Counted from the stretch's first letter, positions 35,451 to 48,083 are shown. The stretch is 64,000 bases of DNA from Parelaphostrongylus tenuis (GCA_019055375.1 JAHQIW010005274.1:27333-91332), one strand, 5' to 3'. The notes: a model not told the origin generated them from the letters alone. Numbers and translations: made by a program.

Positions 35451-37520
35451 GATAAGTAATAATTCAAATTTCTGTTGTTTTACTGCCTTTTTCTCGCAGT
35501 GTTATGATAGCCTTGAGCATCAACCTTATGAGGATGCATCAAACTATACCGAGATAAGCAGAGTTGACTAAGCCATTATTGAAGTAATTAACTGCATATT
35601 TTTTCCATAGCATGGCTTACACGCCTAACGACGCAGAAATCTTAGGCTGCTTTCTTCATAGACATATTTGGCCACTAAATGACAGCGGTCTTGATTTTCT
35701 GGAACCTGAGATAGAACCCAATGACCGCGTTAGTATGGCGTGGCTCCTTTAACCACTGCTCCACACCCACCTCTATAAAAACACGAAGTCTGAATGTTCC
35801 GATGTCAACACTATTGCTGAGCGCCAGCGATGTAAGTGATAGAACGTGATTGATGATCAATTTCAAACAATCGTGACGAAGCTAATAGAAAAACACTGTA
35901 TATCCAAGCGTCACATTCTTTTTGCGCCTTTTGTTAGTATAGTTAAAAACCGATGATTTGTTGATGTGTTGTAGTTCTATTCTTTTCCAATACATCTTAG
36001 CAATAATTTTTTGAGGTCCCATTATTATATATTGCTGAGATGCCCATTTTACGCGCCTTGGCTGTGTATACTTCAATTACAATATGATATTGACTTTGCC
36101 AAATTTTATAGCTCGGAAATTGAGATATGAAAACAGCAATTTCGATAAATCAATAGACTTTTTATCAAATCTCGTTATAAGCATTCATTCACCTGTATCA
36201 CCCGTCGTCTCGTTGATCGTCGATTGACTCGAGCGGGTACCAGCAACTCTTCCATTTTTCCCTATCGCGTGCAAGGGTAGCCCAGTGGGTCCTCCTCGCT
36301 CTAGGGATTCGCTAAGCATCATATCTTTCTCTATCGCTTCCATGAAGAAATCGGGCCAAGGGGTCAGTGGCCTTCTTTAAGAGCGCTCGACGTCCCGAGG
36401 AATCTAATCGGTAGCGGCTCTCGTCCATCGGTTGTCGTTGAAGCGCATCGCGTGTCAAGCCCACCTTATTTTCGATCTCGGCGTGTAGAACGGCGTCTTT
36501 GATTTTTGATCGTTGACCGAAGTCGGAACTTCGGATCCTTTCTCTCATTTGCGAGATACGGGATACTCCTAGCATCGACCTTTCGATTGCGCGTTCGATA
36601 AGGAAAAGTGATCTTTCATCCTGCTTACGCAGCTACCAGGTTTCCGCTGCATACGTTAGGGCAGGGATAATTGTCGAGTCGAAAAGGTGGGCACGGTGTC
36701 GGATGTTTTTTGTCCTCTTCACTACATCTTCGATGCTCTTAAACGTTCCCCAAGCCACTTATCTCCTCCTGCTCAACTCTGGAGCTAGGTCGTTCATCAT
36801 TTTTATCTCACGACCTAGATAGACGTAACTGGAGAATTCGGAGATTGTCGTTTCGTTGAGCGTGAATGGGGCATTTGAAACCCATCCGTTCCTCATGAAC
36901 CTTGTCTTCGTTAGATTTAGTTGAAGACCAATCTTTCCACAGGCGTTATCGAAATCGATCAACATTCGTTGCGCTTGACTGATGTTTGGTGTTATGAGAA
37001 CGACATCGTCAGCAAAGCGAAGATGGTTTAATTGTCGACCGTCAATTTTCACTCCTATATCGTCCCATTCCAATGTTCGCATGACGTTTTGCAGGGTGGC
37101 AGTGAATAGTTTTGGCGAAATTGTATCGCCTTGTCGAACACCTCTTCTTACGTCAATGGCGATATTGTTGTAGAATTGAGATATTTTGGTTGTGAAATCT
37201 CTCTAAAGCTCACGAAGGATCATTATGTACCGAGTAGAGACGCCCTGCTTATCCACAGCCTCTATAACCGCTTCTGTTTCCACTGAATCGAAGAGTTTCT
37301 TTAGATCGATGAAAGTGAGACAGAGTGGTTTACTAGTACTCTCGTAAAACTTCAATGAGTCCTGTAATCGTGTGGATGTGGTCTATAGTACAAAATCCTT
37401 TTCGAAAACCCGCTTGTTCGCATGGCTGTCCTTCGCCCAGTGATCTGTCAGTCCTGTTTAGGATGACTCGAGTAAAGAGTTTATAGATAACGGGCAGCAA
37501 GCAGGTTGGGCGATAATTGC

Positions 37521-38444
37521 CTATGTCGTGAAGGTCTCCCTTTTGAACAACAATGCGGTCTTGCTGGTCTTCCATTGAATAGGGACCATGCATTCTGACA
37601 GGTAGCGAGTGAAGAGCCGAGCCAGGGTGCTGATGAGAACTGGCGGCAGGTTCTTCAGGTGTTCTGGTCTAATCCTGTCTGGACCGGGTGTTGTTCTGTT
37701 TTTCACCGACGATATGGCATGTCGGATTTTGGAAGGAAGGACCGGTGGAACGACATATTCGTTCTCTTTCAATTTATATGACGGTAAGAGAACATGGCTA
37801 GCGAAGAGATCCGAGTAGTACTGGTGGATGATTTTCTCCATAGCAATTCTCGAAGTTGTAAGTGTCCCGTCAGGGTGTCGGAGTGCAGTCATCTTGGTCT
37901 TATAGTTGTCGAAGCCTCGCTGGGCTTTACGAATGCTCTTCCCAGCTTCTGCAACTTCTGCCATAACAGCTGCTGTTCTCTTTCTGAGGTCTTCTTTTAT
38001 CGCTTCTTTGCAGCGTTTCGCAAGTTCGGACGTAAGGCTTCGGTTGCCTGTAGCTCGTGCGATTCCACGTTGGCGTATCAGTATAAGTGTCTGCGGAGAC
38101 AAGCGTCTCTTCGTGACCTTAGGACTCTTGGCTTTCATAGCGGTAACGTGAAGATATTCAACGAGTCGATCGTATTCTTCGTCGATGTTGTCGACAACGG
38201 TATCTTCCCAAGAGCCGACTAATGACTTGAATACATCCCAGTTTATGGTAGTTCTGGGGCTTCGTTGTTTGAATTTAGCGGCTTTCTCTCCTCTCCTCGA
38301 AAAACGGAACGTTGCGCGAAGGAGGCGATGGTCTGATCCCGTGTAGAACTTAGGAACAACAGCGAAATCGGTCAGGCAAAACTTTCGATTTATTAAGATG
38401 TGATCCATTTCGTTATGGTACTCTCCATTGGGAGACTCCCACAT
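37521..38444 (-). pseudogene. RTE LINE ORF fragment: end of endonuclease, linker, start of RT
   Basis: 307 codons. It includes the endonuclease C-terminus with NEMDHILINRKF and GSDHRLLRA (catalytic SDH motif), a basic linker, and the RT entry with KNRTTPGPDRIRPEHLKNLP. The frame is lost after QWKTSKTALLF; the following frame (37593-37333) continues with GDLHDIGNYRPTCLLPVIYK, pointing to a single-base indel near 37545. Confidence 0.8.
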
Positions 38445-38814
38445 CCATCGCTGAGAAAGAGGCTTTGAAATTCAAGTTACCATGGATGGTTTGAGTCGTC
38501 ATGATAAGCTCAGATAGCCTCTCACCCTGTTCATTCCATTTTAGTCCGTGGGTCCCTATGTGACGTTCTTCAGATGTTCTTCTAGGTCCAGTTTTTGCGT
38601 TAAAATCTCCGACAATGACCTTGAAGAATGTATGATCTTCTCTGAAGAATTTTTGGAGGTCCATATAGAACGCTTCGACTTCGTCTTCGTCATAGCTTGA
38701 CGTTGGTGCGTAAGCAACGAAAATGGTCAAAGCCGGCATAGAACCACATCGTTTCAACCGTAATCGTCCGATATGGGTTGTTAGTTGCTCAAACGAATCA
38801 ATGCTCACGGTCAA
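38413..38814 (-). pseudogene. RTE LINE AP-endonuclease fragment
   Basis: 133 codons with [18 protein letters not shown] and [14 protein letters not shown], the conserved GDFNA endonuclease motif. Upstream, across a stop at about 38815, the same strand still reads YDVISLAKTRRRHPFHAVYD and CDRRGVGGVGVLV, the N-terminal half of the domain. Confidence 0.8.
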
Positions 38815-39249
38815 ATTCTATTTGACGAGGACGCCGACGCCTCCGACACCTCTGCGATCGCATGTACCAAGAAACAGTTCTTCTCCGGTGTCATAAACAG
38901 CGTGAAAAGGATGGCGCCTTCTCGTCTTAGCCAGGCTAATGACGTCGTACCTTATTTTTCTTGCTTGAATCAATAGATCTTCTACAGCGGATTCGTGGGC
39001 AGGAGTTCATGCTTTGTAGGTACAAATTCACTTACTCACCTTTTGGCGTATTCTGCCTCATCAGAGCCACACGCACCTCTAGTCACCACTATTGATAGTA
39101 GGGACGGTGAGACGTATTTTGTTTAAAACCATGTGAATTGCTGTTGCCAAAATTTTTTGGTCAATGGCTAACGGCTCTTATTAAGCACGCAGATATTACC
39201 TTCTAATTAGCAGTTTTTCAAACCTCGCTATAAACATTCGCCGTACTTT

Positions 39250-39560
39250 TATATAGACAGCGACACATGAGTATTCGATTCCATTCGGTGAGTAAGAATT
39301 TTTATAAGAGTGTTAGTGATCGTTCGAAATTGAAACTCTGGCTCGCGCGGAACGTAAATAATTATCGAAAAGACCCTTTTATGACGCTTTGGCGAAAGGA
39401 AAGCGTTTGTGCTCCACACAAGCGTTTTTCTCTCAAGACAGAGATCTTCTTCTAGATTGTTATCAATCATTCGAAACGAAGATTCAACGAATTCAACGCT
39501 GTGCTTACTTTTTAGAAACACCGCTCCTCTGCAGTGTAACAAGGAAATAAGATTGATTCA
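39250..39560. repeat. Dispersed repeat R2 copy
   Basis: Contains GTTAGTGATCGTTCGAAA, GCGAAAGGAAAGCGTTTGTG, CACACAAGCGTTTTTCTC and GATTGTTATCAATCATTCG, aligning with the other R2 copies. Confidence 0.45.
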
Positions 39561-40376
39561 CATACGCGAGTATACGAGTTTTTTGGCTAATCTACGGGGA
39601 AGGGGACGGAGAGAACAAGGGTGGGGAGGTGGGGTGAGGTAATGCGGATACGGTGTGCACATCCCAGCACCTCTTTTCCTCGATTCCTCTCCACACAGGT
39701 ATCATCCACAAATTTTTTGAAATTGTGGTTTTGGTTATTGTTCAAGGATTCTTTCATGCTCTTTATGATTGCATTTGATGTTGGTAGCGTAAGTTTTCTC
39801 TCAGGTCTTGAGATAATGATGCCAGAGCAGTCTGCAAGTGAAATTGAAGGAGTGAGCCGACCCTACGTAACCCTGTACCAATATTTGACACTGTTAGGAT
39901 GAAGGTTTTGGCGAACCCACAACACGTGAACATTAGTCTCGGCAGATTCCGTCGTTCGGGCTAATGAACGAGATCATTACCATGGCACTATTCGCTCCCT
40001 TTTACCTTCGTCCAAATCCAATAAAAAATATCCAAAGAATGCAAAATTACAATCAAGCGATACAATTGGCTCGTACCATTGATGTAGTAGAAAGCTAAGA
40101 AAGTGTTAACGAAAACAACTTGTAGCGTTCCTTTCAAAAATTTCACTGTGGCAAATTTGACTTTGACAATGAGGGAGATCAGTGTTCATACAAGTTATAG
40201 AAACCTGCAAAAGAACTATTGTGAAGTGGTTGATTGTGATATAATTTCGTCCGTTGAAAACACCTTCAACGCACGTGCACCAGCTATCAAACGAATCATT
40301 TGGCGAACCCTTGAAAGAAGTTTTTTTTTCTTCTCGTCCAAATAGTGAACATAAGTGATCTCAGAACTGCGCAGCT

Positions 40377-40562
40377 TCAGCTTATTATCAACAACATGTC
40401 GGCGCTCCACTCGCTAATTCCGATCTTCCTAATTCTTTTTTGAATGTTTTCCGGAGCAGACGACGCTGTTGGACGATCTTTTCGACGACGGTCCTCAAAT
40501 CGTCCAATATCTTTGAAACGTTGCACTGCTTTGCAGACACTTGCTAGTTTGGTTCCAGTCAA
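40377..40562 (-). pseudogene. Tc/mariner-like HTH fragment
   Basis: The minus frame has KLASVCKAVQRFKDIGRFED followed by RRRKDRPTASSAPENIQKRI, similar to the ...V.R.V.RF.E.G..EDRPRSGRP... DNA-binding region of Tc-type transposases. Only this segment remains; there is no catalytic domain. Confidence 0.4.
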
Positions 40563-40739
40563 TTTTGAAAGTCTCGGCCGATGTTATTCCCATCTAGTGC
40601 AACTCAACTGCTACTAAACTTTGATTTTTGCGATTTCGAAAGCGCACTTGATTCTGGAAAAGATATTCTTACTGTGCTATAGCAGTGGAAACAAAGTTGA
40701 GGCTGACACCTAGGGCGCCATATCTTACGTATTCCCGAT

Positions 40740-42560
40740 ATTTATGCAGAAATTTTTGGAGACAAAAAGTTTTCCTCAGACTGTTAGCAGTCGTTCGAAA
40801 GTATGAATCTCGAAAAATTTAAAAGCATACCTTTTTCTATACAAAAGTCTTCTTACAGTTCTGTGTCATTCAAATTGGATTATGTTTCACACGCGTCGCG
40901 CGTTACAGCGAAAATATTTCTCATTTATTTGAAAATTGTTCCTATGTTTCGTGAAAACTTCTGAGTTTTTGTACACAACTTGCAAAAGAAAGTTTGTTCT
41001 ATTGCTTCAGCGCTTAGGCTCTTCAAATGTCCTATATACTGCTAAACAATCCCGCTTTCAATCTTAAGTGTGAGCTCAAGTTCAACAACCTAAGCCTAGG
41101 CACGAAAAGTAAATGAGCGTTTGGAGGAGATTTTTAAGCACAAGATTCATATATATAATCTGCTTGTCAGAGAGGAGAGATTTTCTAAATTCAATGATAC
41201 GGGTCGCACTCCACATGTGAAAACCAATTTTTACGATATCGAATTTTCACTGATAGTCTAAGGGAGAAGCTTTGTCATTTAAAGCAAAGGCGTGATAGGT
41301 GCAACACGTTTGAAAGATAATTTTATCATAAGTACTACAGCGCTGTAAATAGGTCTTCTCAGAGAAATAGTGGCTTTCCGAATTTTTTGAGACGTCTAAA
41401 TAGTTGTAGAAAGAATAGTTGGAAACCGAGAAAAATTCTTCTTCAAAAATCCATGTCCGACAATGGGAAAGCTCCAAATTTTTTCGTTTCGTAGAGTTTT
41501 CTGGATTATTCGCACTGAAATTGTAGAAGAAACTTTGATTTATCATTTTGCGGGAGTAGTTTTCTCATTCTTGTTTTATACTGCCAAATAAATCCGTTAT
41601 TAAAATTAGGCTAAGTACCCTAAGCCTATGCATGAAAAACATATGAACATCTAAAAAATTCTTGAAGTCGCCTGATCTTATGCTTTATCCAGAGTTTTCT
41701 TCAAAGAATGAAAAGCTTGAACATAACGAACGCCATGTTTAAATCATAGTTCGGATAAGGTCATCCTGATACAAGATGACTGTGAGTGTGAGAAATAATC
41801 TTCTTAATGATCTTGCTGCACTCAATAGAAACGTCTCAAAATATCAATTTCAGTTTCGGATCGACGAGATTTGTGCCCTTTTTTATGATCGCGTTTTATT
41901 CGCTAAACTAGACTCCTTCCTTAAAGTGCCTATACTCTTTCGACAGCACGTGTTCCAGGAAGTCAAAAAGTGCTTGCTTTGTGGAAAAGCTCCTTTGAAA
42001 GTTATGTATGAGGAAAAAATGTGTTTTCCACCTGGTCGGACAAAGCTCTTTCTTTAGACTATCAATAACCATTCGATAGCGGAAGTTTCAGCGATTCCCA
42101 CTCATTCCAACGCCATGCTTATTCCTGCAAAGACCGTTTCACTGCAGTGTAACAGGGAACATAAGATCGAGTTTCAATATCGGCATGCTTGTTTACAGGC
42201 CGAACTACGGGCTGAGGGCTGGACGACCGATCGATGACCTAATGCGTTGAACATATGGTGTGCAACTTGTTGTTCAGTTTTTCACTTTGAAAAAAACTTC
42301 AGATAAAGCGATGGACGCCGATAATACGAGTTTTTCTCCAGACATTCATATGCTTTTCGTGCTTTCAGCGTATTATAAACGTGATAAAAATGAAGGCGCC
42401 GCGAGTGTGAAACATGAATACATTTTGTGTACTACAGCGCTGTAAAAGGGTCTCTTCGAAGGACAGCCATGTAGCCAGGAATTTAAGCTTTCAAATGATT
42501 ACTAACGCTTTTATGAAAGCTTCTTGTTCGCCATGAATGGTCGTTTCTTCATCCGTTCCC
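40740..42560. repeat. Several R2 copies, no gene
   Basis: R2-like segments occur at 40740-40920 (CTGTTAGCAGTCGTTCGAAAG, CACACGCGTCGCGCG) and 41880-42560 (TCAATAACCATTCGATAGCG, CAGCGCTGTAAAAGGG). A 93-codon frame at 41776-42057 overlaps the repeat and is not regarded as a gene. Confidence 0.4.
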
Positions 42561-42591
42561 GAGCAACGGAAATGAACCGTATAGGCATTAC

Positions 42592-42629
<38 letters not shown>
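42592..42629. repeat. (TA)n microsatellite
   Basis: Uninterrupted alternating TA run of about 38 bases. Confidence 0.95.
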
Positions 42630-42631
<2 letters not shown>

Positions 42632-43859
42632 TAATAGATAGATACCTTTGTTAATACTTATTCAGTTACTTAGAGCTGTCAAATATATCGGAGCATGTAA
42701 TAGAAAATTGAAGAATATTATAGTATGCTTACTCTAAGAATAACGCAATAGGTAACCATTGCTCGAAATTGTTTTCACTGTCAGCAGGTGCAAAAATTAC
42801 TTGAATATTGAATAACACAGCAAAAAATGTTGTTTACTAATGCTGACGGTCACCATTTGGAAACTTCGAACAGTTCTCCTAATACTCAGTAACTATTTTA
42901 TTTTTCCATCGTAGTTGGAAAGTTATAGCGAGAGAGTCTTAGTGGAGATCGTTAGTCTGTCGTAGGTTGTACCGTTACTTACATGCGTTCAGGAATTTCT
43001 AATAAAATAACCATGAAATTCGTTATGTACCAAGATCTACGCTTTTGTTTTCCCTCTTCTGGATGTCTCTAATTTCATTTTATAAGCTTCACCTGGATTT
43101 ATTACTTTCCCCTGTATGTAATAAATGACAATATTGATTTTAGAACAAAAAATCGGGCACTGTTGAAAACGGACTCCGAAACCAAAAGGTTCAGGTGGTC
43201 AAAAGGTTCCTTCTTAGACCTCAAATATCGGCGAACATTTCTATTTCTCTTTTCTTTCACCGAGTCCATTAACAGGCTTTGACAACTATGTCAGCATCCA
43301 GCTTCTGTATAGATATGATTCCTACTAGCATATACCTTATTCTAACAATAAAAACCTCAAACTATCAATAGCAATATGTTCTTTAGAATCTAAGGACAGT
43401 CTATGGTTTGGCTTACGAGATGTGCTTATTTCGATCACTGTGGATTATAATAACTCAAAAGTAACTCCTACTTGAAGTAACTTCTCAGTCTTCTTCAATG
43501 TTGCCGTTTTTGACGATCATCGCCGTATTTGGATATCCGTCCATTGGCTGTACTACCTCTTCAGCTTCTGCAATGCGTCCTAACCTTATTCCAATTGTGT
43601 ATCAAGTTTTCTACATAGTGGTGCCGACCATCAGCGCTATTGGAAATGTGTTTATCATTTATGTCACCATACGTTCAACGTAAGTGATGTTCACCAGTAG
43701 ATTCATTTACGATGTCTGTTAGAGAAATTTTTCCTTTGTTTCGAATATTTTCTTTAGATCACGCTCAAATTTCATATGCAAGATAATCATTTTTTTGAGC
43801 CACGCTTGTGGTCTATTATAGGGGCAACGTATGGAGCCCGATTAAGAAAGCACTAGGTA

Positions 43860-44110
43860 CGAAAGGTATGTTATATTAACGATGCCAACCAAGAGCAATC
43901 GAGTGTGCAGTGATAATTTCACTTAATGGATGGTTGTAAATTGTTCGTTGTCGCCTACTCTTGGTGTAGGGAACTGAAACACCTCGAGAGGATTGGCGAA
44001 AGACGAAGGGTATGCCCGACTGATGAGACTGTCAAGGTCGAAACACGTGTATCGGGCTCTATAAATTGCCCTATAATAGACCACATGCGTGGCTCAGAAA
44101 AAATTATTAT
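43860..44110 (+). mobile_element. Hammerhead element, family 1, single orientation
   Basis: The 5' flank has GGTATGTTATATTAACGATG, CAAGAGCAATCGAGTGTG and GAGGATTGGCGAAAGACG, matching the region before the hammerhead at 51330. The 3' flank includes TAGACCACATGCGTGG. There is no inverted partner here, unlike other family members. Confidence 0.6.
44014..44057 (+). ncRNA. Hammerhead ribozyme, family 1, intact core
   Basis: Stem I GCCCGA/TCGGGC, six perfect pairs; CTGATGA; stem II GAC(T)...(G)GTC; GAAA; stem III A-U, C-G closed by ACGT; cleavage after GTA. All core positions are retained. It lies in intron 1 of the receptor gene, sense, 156 bases before exon 2. Confidence 0.82.
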
Positions 44111-45959
44111 CTGGCATCGAGAAATTTTTTCGTCCAAGTGTTTTTTCGTATTCTTCCCTAGCAATATATTTTTTATTGCCAGAGCTTGCTGCTGACTTTC
44201 AAAAATATTATAGATCACTCCGAAGCATTTGCAACACATTCAGTGCATTGATGTCGTTTGCAGACGTGCTGCACAGCTTAGCCCACTATATCATGATGGT
44301 TTCATACTATATGTGAGTGAAGCGTTTTCGCTAATGAATGGAGGAAAGATAAAAATTTCACAGATTCAAATTTCAAACTATTCAGTTATCTTGCGCGAAA
44401 TATTGAGTAGTTAGAGTTAGTCGGAAAATTCGAATTACACCAAAAGGAACTTATCAAGTCTAGGCTAACTATAAAAACGTTATGCGACCATTATTGAGTA
44501 ACTGTCCTAGCTACAGTAGTAAAAAGTGCTGGCTCTAGGTATTTTGGTCATGATGACTTAGAAAATATGTCAATATAGAAAATATAAGAACTATATAAAC
44601 ATTAGAAGTATACACAAAATGAAATAAACATAAATATAAGCTTTTTCGTATTGCTAAGCAAACACGAGGGATTGTTAAAGCTTTTGTTTGACTAAAGCTT
44701 TGCCGCCCTCGTGTTCTTCAGAGTCACGTTGGCCTGAGTTGATGACTTAGGGCAGGTCTCTGTTTCGATATGGGTATTCGTTGCAGCAGTGAGTCCAATC
44801 CAAAGGAGATAGCACCAGTTGAATGAAGTTTCCATACTTGGGGATGCCTTAGACACATGACGGATGTTGATTATGGGACCATTTATAATGATCTGCTTTT
44901 TGGTGGGTAATGCATCCTGTAACCGTATTTCTTAGCGGACACATAGCTCGCCAATATTTGGAAAGAAAATTTTATGCACTGGCTTTCCTTTTACAATTTT
45001 GTGTATGGGCCGACGCACTAGTAAAGATGTTTCATGAAGTTGAACGTGTAACATTGCTCAAAGAATGATCAATAACGAACACTTCGTCCTCAGTTTTTCA
45101 TGGTAAACATTAGCGACTTTCTCGAAGAATTTTTTAGGAGCGAGGAGGGCCAAATAAACCAAGAACTCTGCGTTTACTTACAAACGCTGCCACAGTTTGG
45201 CAGATCTTTCTCGGCTTTCATGCTTCTTATTGTTGCATTGGACCGACTACTATCATTGCAAAAGATCTAGTACGTTGTTTCTTTTTACATTCTGCTCAGA
45301 TTGAGTGCGTACGAAATACACACGATATGAGGTTGAGATTATCGAAGAAAGAATTTTTAGCCGCTCCATAGACTTCTATAAGAATTTCTACATGGCAGCA
45401 GGGATTCTATTGGCGCTTCTATATGCCGTAACTATGGTCGGTTGGATTTTTGTCGAACGAATGTCGACAAAGTGCGTTTTTTTCAAAGTCAAAAGGCATC
45501 TTCCTTCGATAATGTTTCGCTTTTTACCAATATTCGTTCTCAAAGAAAAGCTTCATACGGTAATAGCAGTTCTTGCAAAACATTTTGGAATTAAAGTCTA
45601 TAATTTAGAATTGAACTTCAGTCTATCACATAACACCTTTTTTTTTTAAAAGACTTTTCATCGTATAAGATTTGCGTGTGACTATTACGGCTTTTGCACT
45701 TGTCCTACCCAGGGCTCCTGTATCTAGGGCATTTCATGAGCCAAAATGTCGAAACTTGGATCAAACAGATACGCAAGGTGTCTAACGTCGACCGGTTAAC
45801 AAAACCAGTTACTGACTACTGACTGAAAGTGGGGATCTCAAAAGCACAGAAGCGAAAATAACCGCCAATGGTCAGAGATCTTGAAAAAACTTTAGAAAAT
45901 ACAATGATGCTCATTAGAGCTCTAACGCTATGAGGACCTCTTGAGCTACTCTCGAAGGC

Positions 45960-46030
45960 AACATGGAAAAGTCGAACATTTACTGGAGCCCACTCGAATC
46001 ACTCGGCAATTAACGGGACGGTAAGTGAAG
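45960..46030 (+). repeat. RTE LINE 3'-end fragment
   Basis: Plus-strand segment equivalent to the last codons of the RTE at 36.2 kb (TGGAAAAGTCG..., TACTGGAGCCCACTCGAAT, ending near CGGGACGG). It lies in intron 4 of the receptor gene. Confidence 0.45.
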
Positions 46031-46086
46031 CAGGTCATGAGCTATCCTTGACTGACTAGTCACGATACTGTGCGGTCTTCTATATT

Positions 46087-46527
46087 TTGCACACTTTTAT
46101 TTGTAAGCCAAATGCAGCGTTGTCATGCTACGATTCATTAGATAGACAGACGTTTCGGCGTTTTGGCATTCTTCAAAGCCTGGATAGATCAGCTTGCCTA
46201 CAGCCCAATCAGTCAAACACTTCCATTATTTTAGCAGAAGAAAAATTCACCAAGGCTGGATTCAAATCGTATAGTGTACAAAACAAACTTAGCATACTCA
46301 CCACTTCTTTGAAGCATTGGACAAGCGCCGTAAATTCAAACATGAATCGCAAGAAGGAATGCCTCGTTATCACCAGTGATATGGTAACTTGTGTAAGGCA
46401 ATTATTGTACTGTTGGAGGAGCACTCGCAGCGCATGTGATCTCTGTACTGTTGATCTTTGTAAAGGCTGCTTAGTGGAAAACTATCAACGAAGAGGTGAG
46501 TATGTTGGAAAGTTACTTTGCACTTGA
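46087..46527 (+). other. Open frame with possible Penelope-like remnant
   Basis: 146 codons. Part of it (NMNRKKECLVITSDM) resembles the tail that follows the GIY-YIG domain in the Penelope element at 55.2-55.9 kb, where the DNA reads M-S-R-K-E-E-C-L-V-I-T-R-D. On the opposite strand 46140-46190 has GCCGAAACGTCTGTC with GAAGAA upstream, similar to a degenerate hammerhead. It is probably a fossil piece of such an element inside intron 4. Confidence 0.3.
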
Positions 46528-47809
46528 TGCGATAAAATTTAGGTTTGGTAATTTTCTATCCGTTGAATTGAGGAGGTGTTTGGCTGACGTGATAGTGGAC
46601 AATCTGCTTTTTTTAGGCTCTGAACTAAGAGGAGGCGCTGCAAAGTTAGCTTCTCTATGAAGTCGTGTTACTACTATATCGCGTTTTGTTAGCAAAGAAA
46701 ACTTGTGGATTGTTCAAGAAGGCCGAGGTTGATAGAGGATCGGTCTTGGGAGACTGACACGGTTTGTTGTAAAAAAGTAAGACATAACTAGGTTAGATGA
46801 ATAGAATGGTTCCCAGAATCACCTGAGGCTCAGGTCGATCCAAATGATAAGGACTCTGCCTCTTCTAATGTTGAAATTATTTATACCTTACTGCCCAGCG
46901 AGTGCTCACCGTTTTTATATGCATTGTATTTTGGCCACATGTGAATCGATTAGCTCAAACTTAATTCGAACAGCTAAAAGTTGTACAGAAATGGCTCGAT
47001 ATAACCTCTTACGGGGTTACCAAGTCTGCAAAATGAGAAAATATATATGGCTACACTCGCCCGTCATTACCTGGACAGTTGCCATTCGGCTTCTTTGAAA
47101 AATTAGTTCTCCGTTCAGGTAGTATAATATCTTAAAGTAAATAGACCAAGCAAGGTTACTCGAAGTGAGATGATAACTGGCTTTTAGGATGGTTATTTGC
47201 TTTATCACAGAGGCGATAAATGGCTTGGCCTATGACGTATTTAGGAATTCCAGAATGGTCTTGACCATTCTGACTATCATGTGTTATATTTTATTCATTT
47301 GTTCTTTAAAGAAAATTGGAATGGGTAAGTTCAGACAAAGTATTTATCTTACTTGTTGTGCAGGGTTGGGGCAATAGAAATATGACAGAAATCAATAACA
47401 TTAAATACGTCTTTCTAGACAGCAGCAATGTGAAGCAGATTTATCGCTCATTGATCATCATCAATTCAACAGTTTCCCTTAGCTGGTTCACTACAATAGT
47501 CAGTGTTGTGATAATTAATCTTCTGCACGTCGACATTCAGCCATTGAACCTCAACTTCTTTGCTGGACTTTTTGTGAATTTCGCATGTGCCACAAATTTC
47601 TTTGTCTACTACACAGTAAGGTGAGTAAGTATTTCCTAGGCAAAAGGTGGAAGAACTACTACGAATCTGTTATCGAACACATCAATATTCTCAGCCTTGA
47701 AATCCAATATGATCTGCGGCTAAAGCTCTAAATTGTGTCGAATGAGATGTACGTATTTAATGAAAATATTGCTATGCAATTGAAGAGTTTTACAAATATT
47801 TATCCGATA

Positions 47810-48083
47810 CGGTAGAATGATGTGCAAAATTTTGAACGTCGGACGGAATTCGAACCCACATGTCATTGTTTTTGTGGGCGCCTGCTTACCATTGCATTAC
47901 CAGCGTTCGCTCTGCCGTCACCTTTCTGCATACAATTTTATCTACCAATCAGAAGCTAACAGTTAACGAGCGGTTCGGCCTAGCAAGTCGATATCGACAT
48001 TGAAGCTAGGCTCGCTGACAGACATTGGATATTTCCACATTACTCAGCAGTATCGGATATACATGTGTAACATCATACTACCG
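47810..48083. mobile_element. Palindromic tRNA-like element, subfamily 1, copy D (internally deleted)
   Basis: Ends CGGTAGAATGATGT and ACATCATACTACCG are inverted repeats. The left arm keeps a tRNA-like segment on the minus strand (GGAATTCGAACCC near 47856). The right tRNA-like module is missing. It begins 79 bases after the receptor gene's stop. Confidence 0.55.

Larger units (their letters stand above)
36185..39050 (-). mobile_element. RTE-type non-LTR retrotransposon, near full length, broken
   Basis: In minus orientation the parts occur in the expected order: AP endonuclease (about 39040-38450), reverse transcriptase (about 38100-36800, YxDD box FADDVVL near 37010-37030), and a C-terminal tail ending near 36190 (similar to the R-E-K-W-K-S-C-W-Y-P-L ending of strongylid RTEs). 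Frames are broken by stops and indels near 38815, 37545 and 37330. Related fragments at 45960, 49780, 51880 and 62190 show that the family is abundant here. Confidence 0.85.
43498..47731 (+). pseudogene. Srsx-like 7TM chemoreceptor gene, probably broken
   Basis: Exons: 43498-43679, 44214-44312, 45138-45269, about 45305-45471, 47188-47324, 47419-47620, 47695-47731. Family marks: TM1 with SAIGNVFIIYVTIRS, then SLRSICNTFSALMSFADVLH, TM3 end LIVALDRLLSLQK, TM5-6 exon LTIMCYILFICSLKKIGM, and TM7 NFACATNFFVYYTV, as in nematode Srsx receptors. These are expected in chemosensory neuron membranes. All junctions are in phase except exon 3 to exon 4: joining at the visible AG gives an immediate stop and leaves the frame one base off. 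So it is either a pseudogene, an assembly error or a missed exon. Intron 1 holds a sense hammerhead. Confidence 0.6.

Noticed and set aside
37609..38222. Plus-strand frames over the RTE element
   Set aside because: Antisense shadows of the minus-strand reverse transcriptase and endonuclease.
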